A DNA stretch of 64,000 nt from Ogataea parapolymorpha DL-1 (taxonomy: Eukaryota; Ascomycota; Pichiomycetes; Pichiales; Pichiaceae): assembly GCF_000187245.1 (NCBI RefSeq), contig NC_027860.1, positions 868,001-932,000 on the forward strand, given 5' to 3'. Positions 1 through 8,836 of this stretch are shown piece by piece. A model generated the notes under the pieces. The model saw only the letters and a program-made list of their open reading frames with translations, did no database searches and had not been told where the DNA came from. The translations under genes and the position numbers were made by a program. How positions within the stretch are numbered: position 1 is the stretch's first letter; each line of letters starts with the position of its first letter.

Positions 1-2
1 CT

Positions 3-1313
3 TCTCTTGTGAACCCTGACAAGATGAGAAGCAAGTTCGATAACTTGTGGGAGGTCGCATTTCGTGAGTTTTCCGTGATTGACGAAAAGCTGATTACGCA
101 GTACCGCTCGAAACACAAAAATGAGGTGTTCCATGGAATAGAGATATTCGTGAAGAGGGCTGCTATTAGAAACCTGCCCAAGACTCCTAACCTGAACAAC
201 GACCAACTGTCCAACATTTACGACCGCTACTACAATGCTCTGATTTCGGAGAACAATGCTGCTATCGGCAGAGCCAATCTCACAATGGACTACAACTCGT
301 TTGTAAAATTCATGGCTCATTTGGTTGACTGGGTTGATGCCGACACAGATCCATCGCAGGCTCTGTTTCTACAAAGGCTCTTCACTGCATGGTCGAAAGG
401 CGAAGACCATCTCACTTTGGAGACTATCGTTCTTGGTATCAACAAACTGATCGACAAGGACATCATGAACTCACTCTCCAACTTCATTGAGCTATACGAT
501 GATGGGTCAGGCAAGATTCGTAGTGAATCTGTTCTGCAACTTGCAGAGGATCTCATTTTCGTGACAGCTCCGTGGAGAAACGGATATATTTTTGACGATA
601 TAACCAACAAGGAGATAGAAACCGAGATTGCAAAGAAAATTATTGAACGCAAAAGAGTTCTCAAAGAACAAGGATTAGACGCCAACGATGAGGAAATCAA
701 GCTTCCGCAGGAAGTTCGTTTTAACGAGGAGAAATGGAAGAACAAACAGAGCGAGAGATATCTTGCTTCCAGCTCCAAATTCCTAAAAATGGCATTCCAA
801 TATGCTCAGGAAGAACAGGATCCACAGGCCCCTCTCATCGATCTGGGAGACGACGAGTCAGAGAAACTCAAACATAACAAGGCCCTTGATCCTTCCAATC
901 CAACATATATCACGCCATCTACTTTCAGAATGATAATTTTGGCGGACGACACGTACGAATCATTCTTCCAACATGACTTTTGGAAATCGTTCCATGTCAA
1001 CGATAAAGTGAGCGAAAGCCTTGGTGTGGTGAACAACTTGCGAGGCATCTTCACCAACTTCTTAGCCGACGGCCGCAGGGTGGCCAACGAGGTGCGCAAG
1101 AGAATGGACGACGCTACAAAGTCGGTGGCAACATCTGAACAGAGTTCTGTCACCACAAGAACTTCGCGGGCACAAACAATGTCATCATACAATGAAGAAG
1201 ATGAGGACGACTTTGGCAATTTCCAGTCGCCGTTGAACGATGTTTTCAACGAACTATCAATAGGCGGAACTAAAGAAACACAGGAAAGTAAGGAGAAGAC
1301 TCCGGATCAATAG
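3..1313 (+). CDS. GYP2: Rab GTPase-activating protein, Gyp2/Mdr1-like, C-terminal part (5' end outside window)
   Basis: The frame is open to the left edge, and the first codon that could be called a start is a GTG, so this is a 3' fragment of a longer gene. The 436 visible residues lack a TBC catalytic domain. They match the helical, EF-hand-like region that follows it in the Gyp2/Mdr1 (TBC1D8/9-type) family: a segment with DADTDPSQALFLQRLF, then IELYDDGSGKIRSESV, which looks like a degenerate calcium-loop, then an acidic tail. Proteins of this family accelerate GTP hydrolysis on Ypt/Rab GTPases of endocytic and secretory traffic. It ends 64 bp from the convergent Seg1-like gene. The family call is moderately sure; TBC residues upstream would confirm it. 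Confidence 0.7.
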   Translation, partial: SLVNPDKMRSKFDNLWEVAFREFSVIDEKLITQYRSKHKNEVFHGIEIFVKRAAIRNLPKTPNLNNDQLSNIYDRYYNALISENNAAIGRANLTMDYNSFVKFMAHLVDWVDADTDPSQALFLQRLFTAWSKGEDHLTLETIVLGINKLIDKDIMNSLSNFIELYDDGSGKIRSESVLQLAEDLIFVTAPWRNGYIFDDITNKEIETEIAKKIIERKRVLKEQGLDANDEEIKLPQEVRFNEEKWKNKQSERYLASSSKFLKMAFQYAQEEQDPQAPLIDLGDDESEKLKHNKALDPSNPTYITPSTFRMIILADDTYESFFQHDFWKSFHVNDKVSESLGVVNNLRGIFTNFLADGRRVANEVRKRMDDATKSVATSEQSSVTTRTSRAQTMSSYNEEDEDDFGNFQSPLNDVFNELSIGGTKETQESKEKTPDQ

Positions 1314-1377
1314 TGTTTATTGTATAATAGATTAGTTGCATATATGTATTATATATATTGCATGCTCATTCATGTTT

Positions 1378-3687
1378 TTAATGCTTGGCATTCTTGCCAA
1401 ACAATTTGCGGAGCTTGCCAAATCTCTTCTTTTTCTCTTCAGGAGCCTTGCCTTGTGCAACCTGCTCGCTAAAGAACCTTTGCTGTGCTGGCTGTTGCTG
1501 CGTCCGCGGTTGTTCTGCACTAATACTTCTCAGTGTGTTCCGAGATGGCTTGCCGTTGAGTTGTCCGTTTCCTTCCTCAGCGTCGGAATCATAGTCGTCG
1601 AAACGCGATTTGTATGGGGCCTGATATGTCTGTGCTTGTTGTTGTTGTTCCTGAGCAGATGCAAAAGCGGGCTCATCTCTCAGCGTGAACCTGTTGGCTC
1701 TTCTGGCCTCCTGGTTCTTTTCAAAAGATGAGGTCCTCTCAAGCTTTACGCCAACCTGTTGTACATATTGAACATTAAGAATAGATTCGCGGCGACTTTT
1801 TCTCTCGTTGGCTTTTTTGTAAAGTTCAGCCGCACGCAATTGAGCCTCTGACTTTGGTGCAGCCTTGTACTCGTGTTTCTTTGCGGTCTGAGTTGGCTCA
1901 AAGTGCTGCGGATTATGATGTTGTGCGGCTCGCGTAGCTGCTGCTAGATGCGCTGGCGTTGAGCTATTGGACGGCAGGCCGCCAACAGAGTCACGCCTGC
2001 CTCTTGGTGGGGCCGCTTGGGTGCTGCGCAGACTGAGCCGCATACCTTTGTGCTCGTTAGGAGGTTGCCTGGTAACCCTTTCTGGCTGGGGAGCTCTCTT
2101 ATGCGATGGAGATGCTCGCGGTTGCTGCGACAGATTGAGAGACGACGACGAAGCCATTGCGTTCAATCTGGTGTTCTCTGCTGTGGCCAACGAAAGGTAG
2201 GCAGAGGAAGAAACCGACACATCATTCACAGACAATCTAGAAGAACTGTTGGTATTTTTCAGAACAGACTTTCTCTTTTGTGTCTCAGCAGCCGGTCTAG
2301 GCACTCTTTCCGCCGTAGCACTTAAGGAGCCATCAATGTCTTCTAATTTGCTGATGGATGGTCTCTTGGACGAGCGAGCCGGAATTTCTGGATCGCTGGC
2401 TGGCTGCGGTGCAGTGGAGATCTGCTCCTCTGACGATCTCTGGAACCCGAGTGTCGGTCTCAGTCTTTGCGCCATCGTCTGGCCCATGTCCTGTGTGGTG
2501 TTTGAAGTGGCAGTGTCGCTTTCCTGGAACGTGCGGTCAGCACTGGCGTCTGTCACCAAAGACTCATCTGCATTTTCTGTAGTTCCTGAATGTTCTTTCG
2601 CGTCTAGATTCTCAGTGAAGCCACCCGTGTACCCATCGACCAAAGCAACCTCGTCATAGCCATTGGAAGATCCTGAAAGCGATGCCTTAGAGAAACTCGA
2701 TGTGTCCAGCGGATTTTGAATGGAAACCGACTCGTTGGACACGGATACCAATGAGTGGGCAGCTTCTAGCTCCTGCTGTTGCAGCACAGATTGCAATATC
2801 TCCTGCTCTTTCTGCCTGACTAGTTCCTCCAGCTTCTGTTCAGCTAGCTCCCGTTCATCTTCAGAATAATCATTAGTCTCTTCCCTTGGAGCGTCATGTG
2901 TCTCTGCAGGATCAAGCTTGACATCAATAGTGTCAGATTGAGGCGGGACATTATGCTCTGCGGCTTCTTTCCTGTCCTCAGTCTCGTCTTCCACAATAGT
3001 AGGACCAGCGGACATTTGAGTCTTTTGCGTATACATGCCCTGCACACTTTTCTTTTGTGACAGCGGTGGACCGGACTTTGCTGCAAGTCTTTGGTTTCTA
3101 GCCCGGCTCGATAAGGAGTTCATGGATGCGGAACGGGCCACAATTCTGCGGGCGTTGGCAGATTGTTGGGCGGGTTGGTCTGCAGGAACTTCAATACGAA
3201 CAAGACCGTGGGCTGATGGAACCCATTTTTTCACCATATGTGGCGGAGCGGAGGCAGCCGGAGACTCCATGTCGAATCCTTCGTAATGCGCGCCGGGTCC
3301 ATTGAAAGAGCCCTGATGACGAAGGGGCTGTTGATTGCGAGGCCCGGCACCTGTCAAACTCTGTGCACGCCCAGGTCCCGCATAGGACGACCTTATAGGT
3401 CTTGTTTGTGCGACTGGCGAGCTTGGGATGTTTCTAAGACTGCCTGACCGTACAATCGGCCTGCTAGTGTTCGAAGTGATACTAGAGGCGCGCGTGGTAC
3501 CCAAGAGACTTGCAGCCCGATGTGCCTGAGAGTTTCTTTGTGGTTGCTTAGGTAGATTCAAAGGGCCCGGTTTGTGGTCGTTCTCTTTCAGAGCCTTACC
3601 AATCACCGTAGCTGCAGCCAGTGCTCCCGACGTTGGGGCCGCCGGGGGCTGCTGAGCAGGCCTCGAAAGTCTTCTAGAGGAAAACAT
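1378..3687 (-). CDS. Probable eisosome organiser, Seg1/Seg2-like low-complexity protein
   Basis: This encodes a 769-residue basic, Ser/Gln/Ala-rich, largely disordered protein. The open frame continues upstream to a TTG, but the first ATG is at 3687, giving an N-terminus MFSSRRLSRPAQ. A short ordered-looking segment, MVKKWVPSAHGLVRIEVP, resembles the conserved VKK-YVP-GL-EVP box that I recall from Seg1-type eisosome proteins. A charged coiled-coil-like stretch (ELAEQKLEELVRQKEQEIL) and a Lys-rich C-terminus (KKKRFGKLRKLFGKN) follow. Seg1 acts at the plasma membrane, upstream of Pil1, in eisosome assembly. The assignment rests on one motif and overall composition, so it is tentative. It is transcribed away from the phosphatase gene, with 145 bp between the two ATGs. 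Confidence 0.5.
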   Translation of the reverse strand: MFSSRRLSRPAQQPPAAPTSGALAAATVIGKALKENDHKPGPLNLPKQPQRNSQAHRAASLLGTTRASSITSNTSRPIVRSGSLRNIPSSPVAQTRPIRSSYAGPGRAQSLTGAGPRNQQPLRHQGSFNGPGAHYEGFDMESPAASAPPHMVKKWVPSAHGLVRIEVPADQPAQQSANARRIVARSASMNSLSSRARNQRLAAKSGPPLSQKKSVQGMYTQKTQMSAGPTIVEDETEDRKEAAEHNVPPQSDTIDVKLDPAETHDAPREETNDYSEDERELAEQKLEELVRQKEQEILQSVLQQQELEAAHSLVSVSNESVSIQNPLDTSSFSKASLSGSSNGYDEVALVDGYTGGFTENLDAKEHSGTTENADESLVTDASADRTFQESDTATSNTTQDMGQTMAQRLRPTLGFQRSSEEQISTAPQPASDPEIPARSSKRPSISKLEDIDGSLSATAERVPRPAAETQKRKSVLKNTNSSSRLSVNDVSVSSSAYLSLATAENTRLNAMASSSSLNLSQQPRASPSHKRAPQPERVTRQPPNEHKGMRLSLRSTQAAPPRGRRDSVGGLPSNSSTPAHLAAATRAAQHHNPQHFEPTQTAKKHEYKAAPKSEAQLRAAELYKKANERKSRRESILNVQYVQQVGVKLERTSSFEKNQEARRANRFTLRDEPAFASAQEQQQQAQTYQAPYKSRFDDYDSDAEEGNGQLNGKPSRNTLRSISAEQPRTQQQPAQQRFFSEQVAQGKAPEEKKKRFGKLRKLFGKNAKH

Positions 3688-3832
3688 ATTCGAGTTCTTT
3701 CTGCTCTTGCTCCTTTCAAATTCCCAACGTTTGTTTTTCTGCAAGGTGAAACTAGCTTAAAAGGTTATGAGCCCCCACAGATCTATTTAAGGGCTGCAGA
3801 TCGTGGGATAAAAATCTTGATCTTCTTCAATA

Positions 3833-4570
3833 ATGTCAAGTCAGTTGTTACGTGTCAACGCTCTCGAATTCGACCTCGACGGTACCATCGTGGACTCCAC
3901 GGAGGCCATCGAAAAGTCCTGGGCCGATCTTTTGGCCACCTACCCTCACCTGAACGAGGATGGAGACTTCTTCCACAAGGCTCACGGGGTGAGAGTGAGT
4001 GATGTCTTCAGAAAGTACCTTTCGGACAAGTTTGAGAACGAGCAGGCTCTAATTGACGGCGCTTATGACTTTGACAGACTTGTGTCCGTGACCTACGGAA
4101 AACTGAACTACCCGATCAAGGGAGCAGGCGATCTTTTCAAGGAGCTGCACAAGCTCCCTGGTAAACCATTCTGCATTGTCACTAGTGGCTCTTCAGTCTT
4201 GGCACATGGCCACTTCCAGAACGTTTTGCATGAGGCCGGTGTTGAGAAGCCCGACATTTTCATCGTCGCTGAGGATGTGAGTGTCGGAAAGCCTGATCCC
4301 GAAGGTTACAAAAGGGGCGCCCGGCTGCTGAGCGAAAGACTGGGATACCCAATCGAGAAGGTTGTTGTGTTTGAGGATGCTCCTGCAGGTATTAAAGCAG
4401 GTCTAGCGTCTGGTGCTACCGTGGTTGGTATTGCTTCTACATTTGACGCAGAAAAGCTGTACGAGAACGGCGCCAACTACGTCATTCAGGATCTTTCCAA
4501 AGTGAAAGTCAAGTCCTTCAAGGACAGGGTTATCGAATTGGAGCTCGAGGTTATTGACAGGAAGAACTGA
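3833..4570 (+). CDS. HAD-superfamily sugar-phosphate phosphatase (Dog1/Dog2-Gpp1 family)
   Basis: This 245-residue HAD phosphatase has motif I FDLDGTIVDS near residue 13 (nucleophile Asp and general-acid Asp), motif II VTSGSS, and motifs III/IV in GKPDPEGY and VVFEDAPAGIKAG. The family includes yeast 2-deoxyglucose-6-phosphatases (Dog1/2) and glycerol-3-phosphatases (Gpp1/2). FDLDGTIV, GKPDPEGY and the ending GANYVIQDLSKV look closer to Dog than to Gpp, but substrate cannot be read from sequence. It is probably cytosolic, as no targeting signal is visible. Codon choice is biased to favoured codons, suggesting good expression. A TATTTAAG stretch lies about 50 bp upstream of the ATG. Family membership is near certain and the substrate is open. 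Confidence 0.85.
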   Translation: MSSQLLRVNALEFDLDGTIVDSTEAIEKSWADLLATYPHLNEDGDFFHKAHGVRVSDVFRKYLSDKFENEQALIDGAYDFDRLVSVTYGKLNYPIKGAGDLFKELHKLPGKPFCIVTSGSSVLAHGHFQNVLHEAGVEKPDIFIVAEDVSVGKPDPEGYKRGARLLSERLGYPIEKVVVFEDAPAGIKAGLASGATVVGIASTFDAEKLYENGANYVIQDLSKVKVKSFKDRVIELELEVIDRKN

Positions 4571-4627
4571 GCTGTCCTTGTCCTCCTGCAACCGTCCCAT
4601 CGGAAAAAAAAAGAAACTTGCTTCCCT

Positions 4628-4643
4628 ACGTCATATGACGTCA
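4628..4643. promoter_or_regulatory. CRE-like palindrome between two converging genes
   Basis: Positions 4628-4641 form a 14-bp perfect palindrome (ACGTCATATGACGT), overlapping a consensus CRE/ATF core TGACGTCA at 4636-4643. It lies in the 94-bp gap between the 3' ends of the phosphatase and MRX10, where no promoter is expected. It may be a bZIP site, a transcript-end hairpin, or chance. Confidence 0.3.
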
Positions 4644-4664
4644 TAGATATTTTTTTATAGAGAT

Positions 4665-5756
4665 TTATAAACTATTTACAGGCGGTTCCTTTTCTTTTTG
4701 ATGTTCCTCATACCTTTCGTAGAAGTGGTGCATTTCAAACAAGACCTCGATCATAATAAGATAAATCACAATCCATTCTAGCCTCGTGCCTTTCCGGGTA
4801 GTTAGGATGTCAAGCAGAGCTCGTGCTTCGTCAGAGCAATAATCCAGCTTCCTGTTGAGAATGCTGATCCGCGTATTCACATCCAGGATTCTAGAAACGT
4901 GGTTGTAAATTTTTTCCAAGTTTGGCTCTGTCCAGTACAGATCTGGGGTCTCAACTAACTCAGAGTACAGATTTAATTTTCCGCGTAGCAGCAGCAATTT
5001 TCCAGACGATTGTAACACTTCCCGCGCACCGATTCCTAGCTGCTTTCCCTGTGACAAATTTTCCGTCGTATTTCGTGTCAGCTGGATATGTTTTTCTAGT
5101 GACGACTCCAACACTGCAAGCCTGGTCGATCTCGATATACCGTAGGAAAATGCTAGTTTGTCCAACATTTTTTGGCGCGGCTCGCCCTTGATGCATATGA
5201 TCTCGTGGTCTATCGTGGACGTTTGGCCCTCTTTCTCCTGCCCTGACTCATATTCTATGTAATCCAGGTCTTCTGTCTGGATCTCATAGGGGGTGTTCAT
5301 GGAGCTCCGCAAAAGGGGCAAGACTTTATCTAGAACATCTTGCTCTGGCATTCCCCACGAGACCACCGTTCCCGAGTGCAACACGAACACGTCTGTGCGG
5401 ACGGGAGCGTCTTCAATTTGATAGTGGACAGCCTCGTTGCGCACAATTTCTTCCGCTTTGATGTGGTGCTCGGAAAGAACGGAACGCACATTTTCTAAAT
5501 CGAAAACCTCGCATGCAGTGACAGCAACACAGGGGCGCAAGGGGAGGCCTTGGTGGGAAGTTTTGGAGCGTTCGTCAGGAATCGCATAAGACTGGCTCAA
5601 TAATGAGTCGTTAGGGGCACGGCGAATCACCTTGCGTGCAGAGGGGATGGAAGTCGCCATCATTCGACGCCATCTGAGAGTAGGCACGCAAGCACGGTAG
5701 AAATTCAGGCCCAAGACGGTCAAATTAGGTACCTGTCGTAACGTGGTTCTGAACAT
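4665..5756 (-). CDS. MRX10: Mitochondrial inner-membrane DUF155 protein Mrx10 (RMND1 family)
   Basis: This 363-residue protein has a basic, hydroxylated N-terminus free of acidic residues (MFRTTLRQVPNLTVLGLNFY), which fits a mitochondrial presequence. The body matches DUF155: the SGTVVSWGMPEQD segment, the block HEIICIKGEPRQKMLDKLAFSYGISRS split across its core, then coiled-coil-like helices. A C-terminal hydrophobic helix (LEWIVIYLIMIEVLFEM) fits an inner-membrane anchor facing the intermembrane space. The family includes human RMND1 and yeast Mrx10, linked to mitochondrial translation; Rmd1 and Rmd8 are longer non-mitochondrial paralogues. The ATG at 5756 is real and close to an SCB/MCB-like cluster. 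The upstream gene is the divergent P450. Confidence 0.82.
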   Translation of the reverse strand: MFRTTLRQVPNLTVLGLNFYRACVPTLRWRRMMATSIPSARKVIRRAPNDSLLSQSYAIPDERSKTSHQGLPLRPCVAVTACEVFDLENVRSVLSEHHIKAEEIVRNEAVHYQIEDAPVRTDVFVLHSGTVVSWGMPEQDVLDKVLPLLRSSMNTPYEIQTEDLDYIEYESGQEKEGQTSTIDHEIICIKGEPRQKMLDKLAFSYGISRSTRLAVLESSLEKHIQLTRNTTENLSQGKQLGIGAREVLQSSGKLLLLRGKLNLYSELVETPDLYWTEPNLEKIYNHVSRILDVNTRISILNRKLDYCSDEARALLDILTTRKGTRLEWIVIYLIMIEVLFEMHHFYERYEEHQKEKEPPVNSL

Positions 5757-5784
5757 GTAAGAAGCGTAGACGCAAAAAATATTT

Positions 5785-5811
5785 CACGAAATATTAATCG
5801 ACGCGTCGATT
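5785..5811. promoter_or_regulatory. SCB-like plus palindromic MCB-like cell-cycle box upstream of MRX10
   Basis: CACGAAA at 5785-5791 matches the Swi4/SBF box (CRCGAAA). Five bases on, 5796-5811 is a 16-bp perfect palindrome AATCGACGCGTCGATT centred on ACGCGT, the MBF/MCB core. The cluster lies 29-55 bp upstream of the MRX10 ATG, inside the 299-bp divergent gap to the P450 gene. The motif match is direct; function is inferred. Confidence 0.4.
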
Positions 5812-5841
5812 TATGTCCTTACAATCTTTCGGCCGATGATA

Positions 5842-6048
5842 GGCTTGATCTAGCAAGCCCAACCTAGAACTTGTCTCCATCAGGGCCCAGCTACTTACTT
5901 TGCTTGCAAGTCAGCTTCTGGTATCGCAACAGCAGTTTTGTACGCAATTGCCAGCCCACTTCCTTTTTGAGCAAACGCGCTAAAATTTCACGCCCCCGCT
6001 ATCAGAGGAGCACAGCTTATCGCGAAAAGCCAATCCAAAATTTGGATT
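5842..6048. promoter_or_regulatory. P450 upstream region with two inverted repeats
   Basis: Two dyads lie between MRX10 and the P450. GGCTTG at 5842-5847 and CAAGCC at 5854-5859 are separated by 6 bp. AATCCAAA at 6032-6039 and TTTGGATT at 6041-6048 are separated by one base, ending 7 bp before the P450 ATG (6056). The second could be an operator overlapping the transcription start or a hairpin in a short 5' leader. No clear TATA box was seen close to this gene. Confidence 0.35.
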
Positions 6049-6055
6049 ATTCATT

Positions 6056-7582
6056 ATGTTGTCACAGTTCGTCGCTCAATACTACGAAGAGCTGATCACG
6101 GCCATACAGGCCGCCATGATTAGCTATGCGATCTACTCACTTGTACTTTACCCTCTGTATTTCCACCCGCTAGCGGCAATTCCTGGTCCTAAAATATGTG
6201 CATTGACTAAATACTGGATTCTTTTTGTCAGCTGGTCAGAAAACCGCAACAGGTACGTTCACCATCTCCACAAGAAGTATGGACCCATAGTGAGGATTGG
6301 CCCCGAAGAGATTGATATCTCTGACCCCGATTATCTCAAAGATATCTATATCAATAATTTTGATAAGACCAGTTTCTACACACAATTTGCCAATTTCGGC
6401 TCTTTCAACACTTTTTCCACTGTCGAGAAAAAAACCCACAGAGACAGTAGGAAGGTGTCTGCGAAGCTCTACTCCAAATCCAATGTTGTTTCCAAGCCAT
6501 TTCAGGCAAAAATAAGGGCCGTGATGAGCACTCTCCTTAAAATGCTGGACCAAAACCAGGACAGACGACTCAACACGTTCCATTTGTGGTCTGTCATGGC
6601 AATGGACACCATCACTAGTTTTTCGTTTGGCAACAAGGTGTGCAAGTCGCTGCTGGACGATTTTTTTGGGGAAGGAGAAGCAGTCATTAAAGCTTTTATG
6701 ATCCAGTCGTCTTCGTGGTTTTGGACTACACAGATACCACAGCTGTACGACTTGGTGGTTCCTTCGTACGTTGGAAAGGCATCCAAAATAGCCTGTGACT
6801 GGATTAATAGCCAGTTCAGCGAATGTTTGGAGAAAGACCCTGGAAATACAAACACACTGGTTGGTGTCCTGATGGGGACGAATGGCGAAAAACTATTCGA
6901 CGCTCGTCGAGCAAGGTCCGAGATATTCGACCACGTTGCCGCTGGCCACAATACCACGGGTACAACCCTTAGTTACGCTTTCTACGAGCTGGCTCGGGAC
7001 CCCAAAAAACAGGAAAGACTCAGGGCCGAGCTCGCTGGTCTAAACGGAGGAAACCTTGCAAGCACCAATCACCAGTCGCTGCTATATTCCGACGTTGAGG
7101 AACTTCCATATTTATCGGCATTCACGCAGGAGGTGTTCCGTATTTATGCCGCCATCCCGGGCCAGGAGCCTCGTCGAGCTCCTAAAGGGGGCTTCCGCTG
7201 GAGAGGTTCCAAAGAAACATCATCGACATTCATTCCCGAAGGAACTGTCGTTGTCATGCAGCCATGGTCATTGCACCGCGACCCAACCGTCTTTGAGCAC
7301 CCCGAAGTGTTCAATCCAGACAGATGGCTCGTTGATGACGAGCAAAAACTTAGAGCAATGAACAGACAGATGATGCAGTTTGGATCTGGCTCCCGTATGT
7401 GTCTAGGGCTGCATATTGCCACGTGCGAGATCAAACTATGTCTAAGCAATGTGATCAGCAGGCACGATGTGTCTCTAGTCGATGGGTATGACTACGAAGC
7501 CAACGCACAAATGAAAGATATCTATACAACGATTCCGAGATCTGGAGACATGCCTCTCAAATTCAGGGCTCTGGTGGTGTAG
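6056..7582 (+). CDS. Cytochrome P450 monooxygenase, filamentous-fungus-like family
   Basis: This 508-residue microsomal P450 has an N-terminal hydrophobic anchor (about 15-35) followed by a PGP hinge (IPGPKICAL). The I-helix motif AAGHNTTGTT lies at about 295-304, the K-helix ExxR at Glu359/Arg362 (EVFR), the PERF-type region FNPDRW follows, and the haem-binding loop FGSGSRMCLG runs from 442 with Cys449 as thiolate ligand. The I-helix position normally Asp or Glu before the Thr pair is Asn299, which may alter proton delivery. It does not look like CYP51, CYP61 or CYP56, the usual yeast P450s; its architecture recalls ascomycete secondary-metabolism P450s. Substrate is unknown. All hallmark motifs are intact, so it should be functional. 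Acquisition by horizontal transfer is possible but untested. Confidence 0.9.
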   Translation: MLSQFVAQYYEELITAIQAAMISYAIYSLVLYPLYFHPLAAIPGPKICALTKYWILFVSWSENRNRYVHHLHKKYGPIVRIGPEEIDISDPDYLKDIYINNFDKTSFYTQFANFGSFNTFSTVEKKTHRDSRKVSAKLYSKSNVVSKPFQAKIRAVMSTLLKMLDQNQDRRLNTFHLWSVMAMDTITSFSFGNKVCKSLLDDFFGEGEAVIKAFMIQSSSWFWTTQIPQLYDLVVPSYVGKASKIACDWINSQFSECLEKDPGNTNTLVGVLMGTNGEKLFDARRARSEIFDHVAAGHNTTGTTLSYAFYELARDPKKQERLRAELAGLNGGNLASTNHQSLLYSDVEELPYLSAFTQEVFRIYAAIPGQEPRRAPKGGFRWRGSKETSSTFIPEGTVVVMQPWSLHRDPTVFEHPEVFNPDRWLVDDEQKLRAMNRQMMQFGSGSRMCLGLHIATCEIKLCLSNVISRHDVSLVDGYDYEANAQMKDIYTTIPRSGDMPLKFRALVV

Positions 7583-7616
7583 AGTTGTGTCCAAAGGCTA
7601 GACATTGAAAAAAAAT

Positions 7617-7644
7617 TCGACTTTATCAGTCGACACTTACGTAA
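7617..7644. promoter_or_regulatory. Inverted repeat and bZIP-type palindrome between P450 and DYS1
   Basis: TCGACT (7617-7622) and AGTCGA (7628-7633) form a 6-bp dyad with a 5-base loop after a run of A, possibly part of the P450 3' end. TTACGTAA at 7637-7644 is a perfect bZIP-type palindrome, 44 bp before the DYS1 ATG. Both are direct motif matches without functional proof. Confidence 0.3.
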
Positions 7645-7688
7645 GGATCAGCGAAATAAATTTGTGAAAAATTATCTCTCTGAAAAGT

Positions 7689-8804
7689 ATGTCTGGGTTC
7701 CCTGATCTAGCCACAGATGCTGTTTTGAAGCAGTCCGTGCCTGTCCCCGAGCACTTTCAAGAAGTGAAGGGTGTTGATTATTCGAAGCCTGAGAGTCGCA
7801 ACGCCCGCGCCTCGGACCTCATCGACTCCATGAAGACCATGGGCTTCCAGGGCTCTTCTCTGGCCAAGGCTTGTGAAATCATTGACGAAATGAGGACCTG
7901 GAGAGGGAAGCACATTTCAGAACTTGCCGAACATGAGCGTAAAGGAGAGTTTGACGAGAACGGGTATCAGAAAACGACCATCTTCATGGGGTACACCTCG
8001 AACTTGATCTCTTCCGGTCTCAGAGATACCCTACGGTTCCTGGTCCAGCACAAGATGGTGTCCGCCATTGTTGCATCAGCTGGAGGAATTGAAGAGGACT
8101 TGATCAAATGTCTTGCTCCGACTTACATGGGCGACTTTGCTCTGCCTGGAAAACAGCTTAGAGATGACGGTATGAACAGAATTGGAAACTTGATTGTGCC
8201 TAACGACAACTATTGCAAGTTCGAGGAGTGGATTGTGCCCGTTCTGGACAAAATGCTGGAGGAGCAGGAAGCTTTTGCTGTCAAAAACGGCGCCAACGCT
8301 CTGGACGCGGATGTCCCTTTCTGGACACCATCCAAGGTCATTGATCGTTTGGGACAGGAAATCAACGACGAGTCCTCGGTGTTGTATTGGGCCCATAAAA
8401 ATCAGATCCCCATCTTCTGTCCTGCTCTGACCGACGGCAGTATTGGTGATATGCTTTTCTTCCATACTTTCAAGGCTTCTCCTAAGCAGCTGAGAATCGA
8501 TATCGTTCAGGATATCAGACGCATCAACTCTTTGTCCATGGAGGCCTCGCGCGCAGGAATGTTGATCCTTGGAGGTGGTCTGATCAAGCACCATATTTGC
8601 AACGCTTGCTTAATGAGAAATGGAGCAGACTACGCTGTCTATATCAACACCGGCCAAGAATTCGATGGCTCGGATGCTGGTGCTCGTCCTGATGAGGCTG
8701 TGTCCTGGGGAAAAATCAAGGCAGATGCCAAGAGCGTCAAGGTTTTCGCCGATGTCTCATTGGTGTTACCATTGATTGTGGCTGCTACTTTTGCGAAAGA
8801 ATAA
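7689..8804 (+). CDS. DYS1: Deoxyhypusine synthase
   Basis: This 371-residue enzyme transfers the aminobutyl group of spermidine, with NAD, to one lysine of eIF5A. That is the first step of hypusine synthesis, essential in eukaryotes. Family signatures are plain: [14 protein letters not shown] near the NAD pocket, [38 protein letters not shown], and EAVSWGKI with the catalytic lysine at Lys342. Length fits the family. It is cytosolic and expected to act as a tetramer. It follows the P450 in the same direction with 106 bp between. Codon use is favoured-codon biased. Identification is secure. Confidence 0.96.
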   Translation: MSGFPDLATDAVLKQSVPVPEHFQEVKGVDYSKPESRNARASDLIDSMKTMGFQGSSLAKACEIIDEMRTWRGKHISELAEHERKGEFDENGYQKTTIFMGYTSNLISSGLRDTLRFLVQHKMVSAIVASAGGIEEDLIKCLAPTYMGDFALPGKQLRDDGMNRIGNLIVPNDNYCKFEEWIVPVLDKMLEEQEAFAVKNGANALDADVPFWTPSKVIDRLGQEINDESSVLYWAHKNQIPIFCPALTDGSIGDMLFFHTFKASPKQLRIDIVQDIRRINSLSMEASRAGMLILGGGLIKHHICNACLMRNGADYAVYINTGQEFDGSDAGARPDEAVSWGKIKADAKSVKVFADVSLVLPLIVAATFAKE

Positions 8805-8836
8805 TGCGGTTATAATAAATAAATAAATAGACAAAC

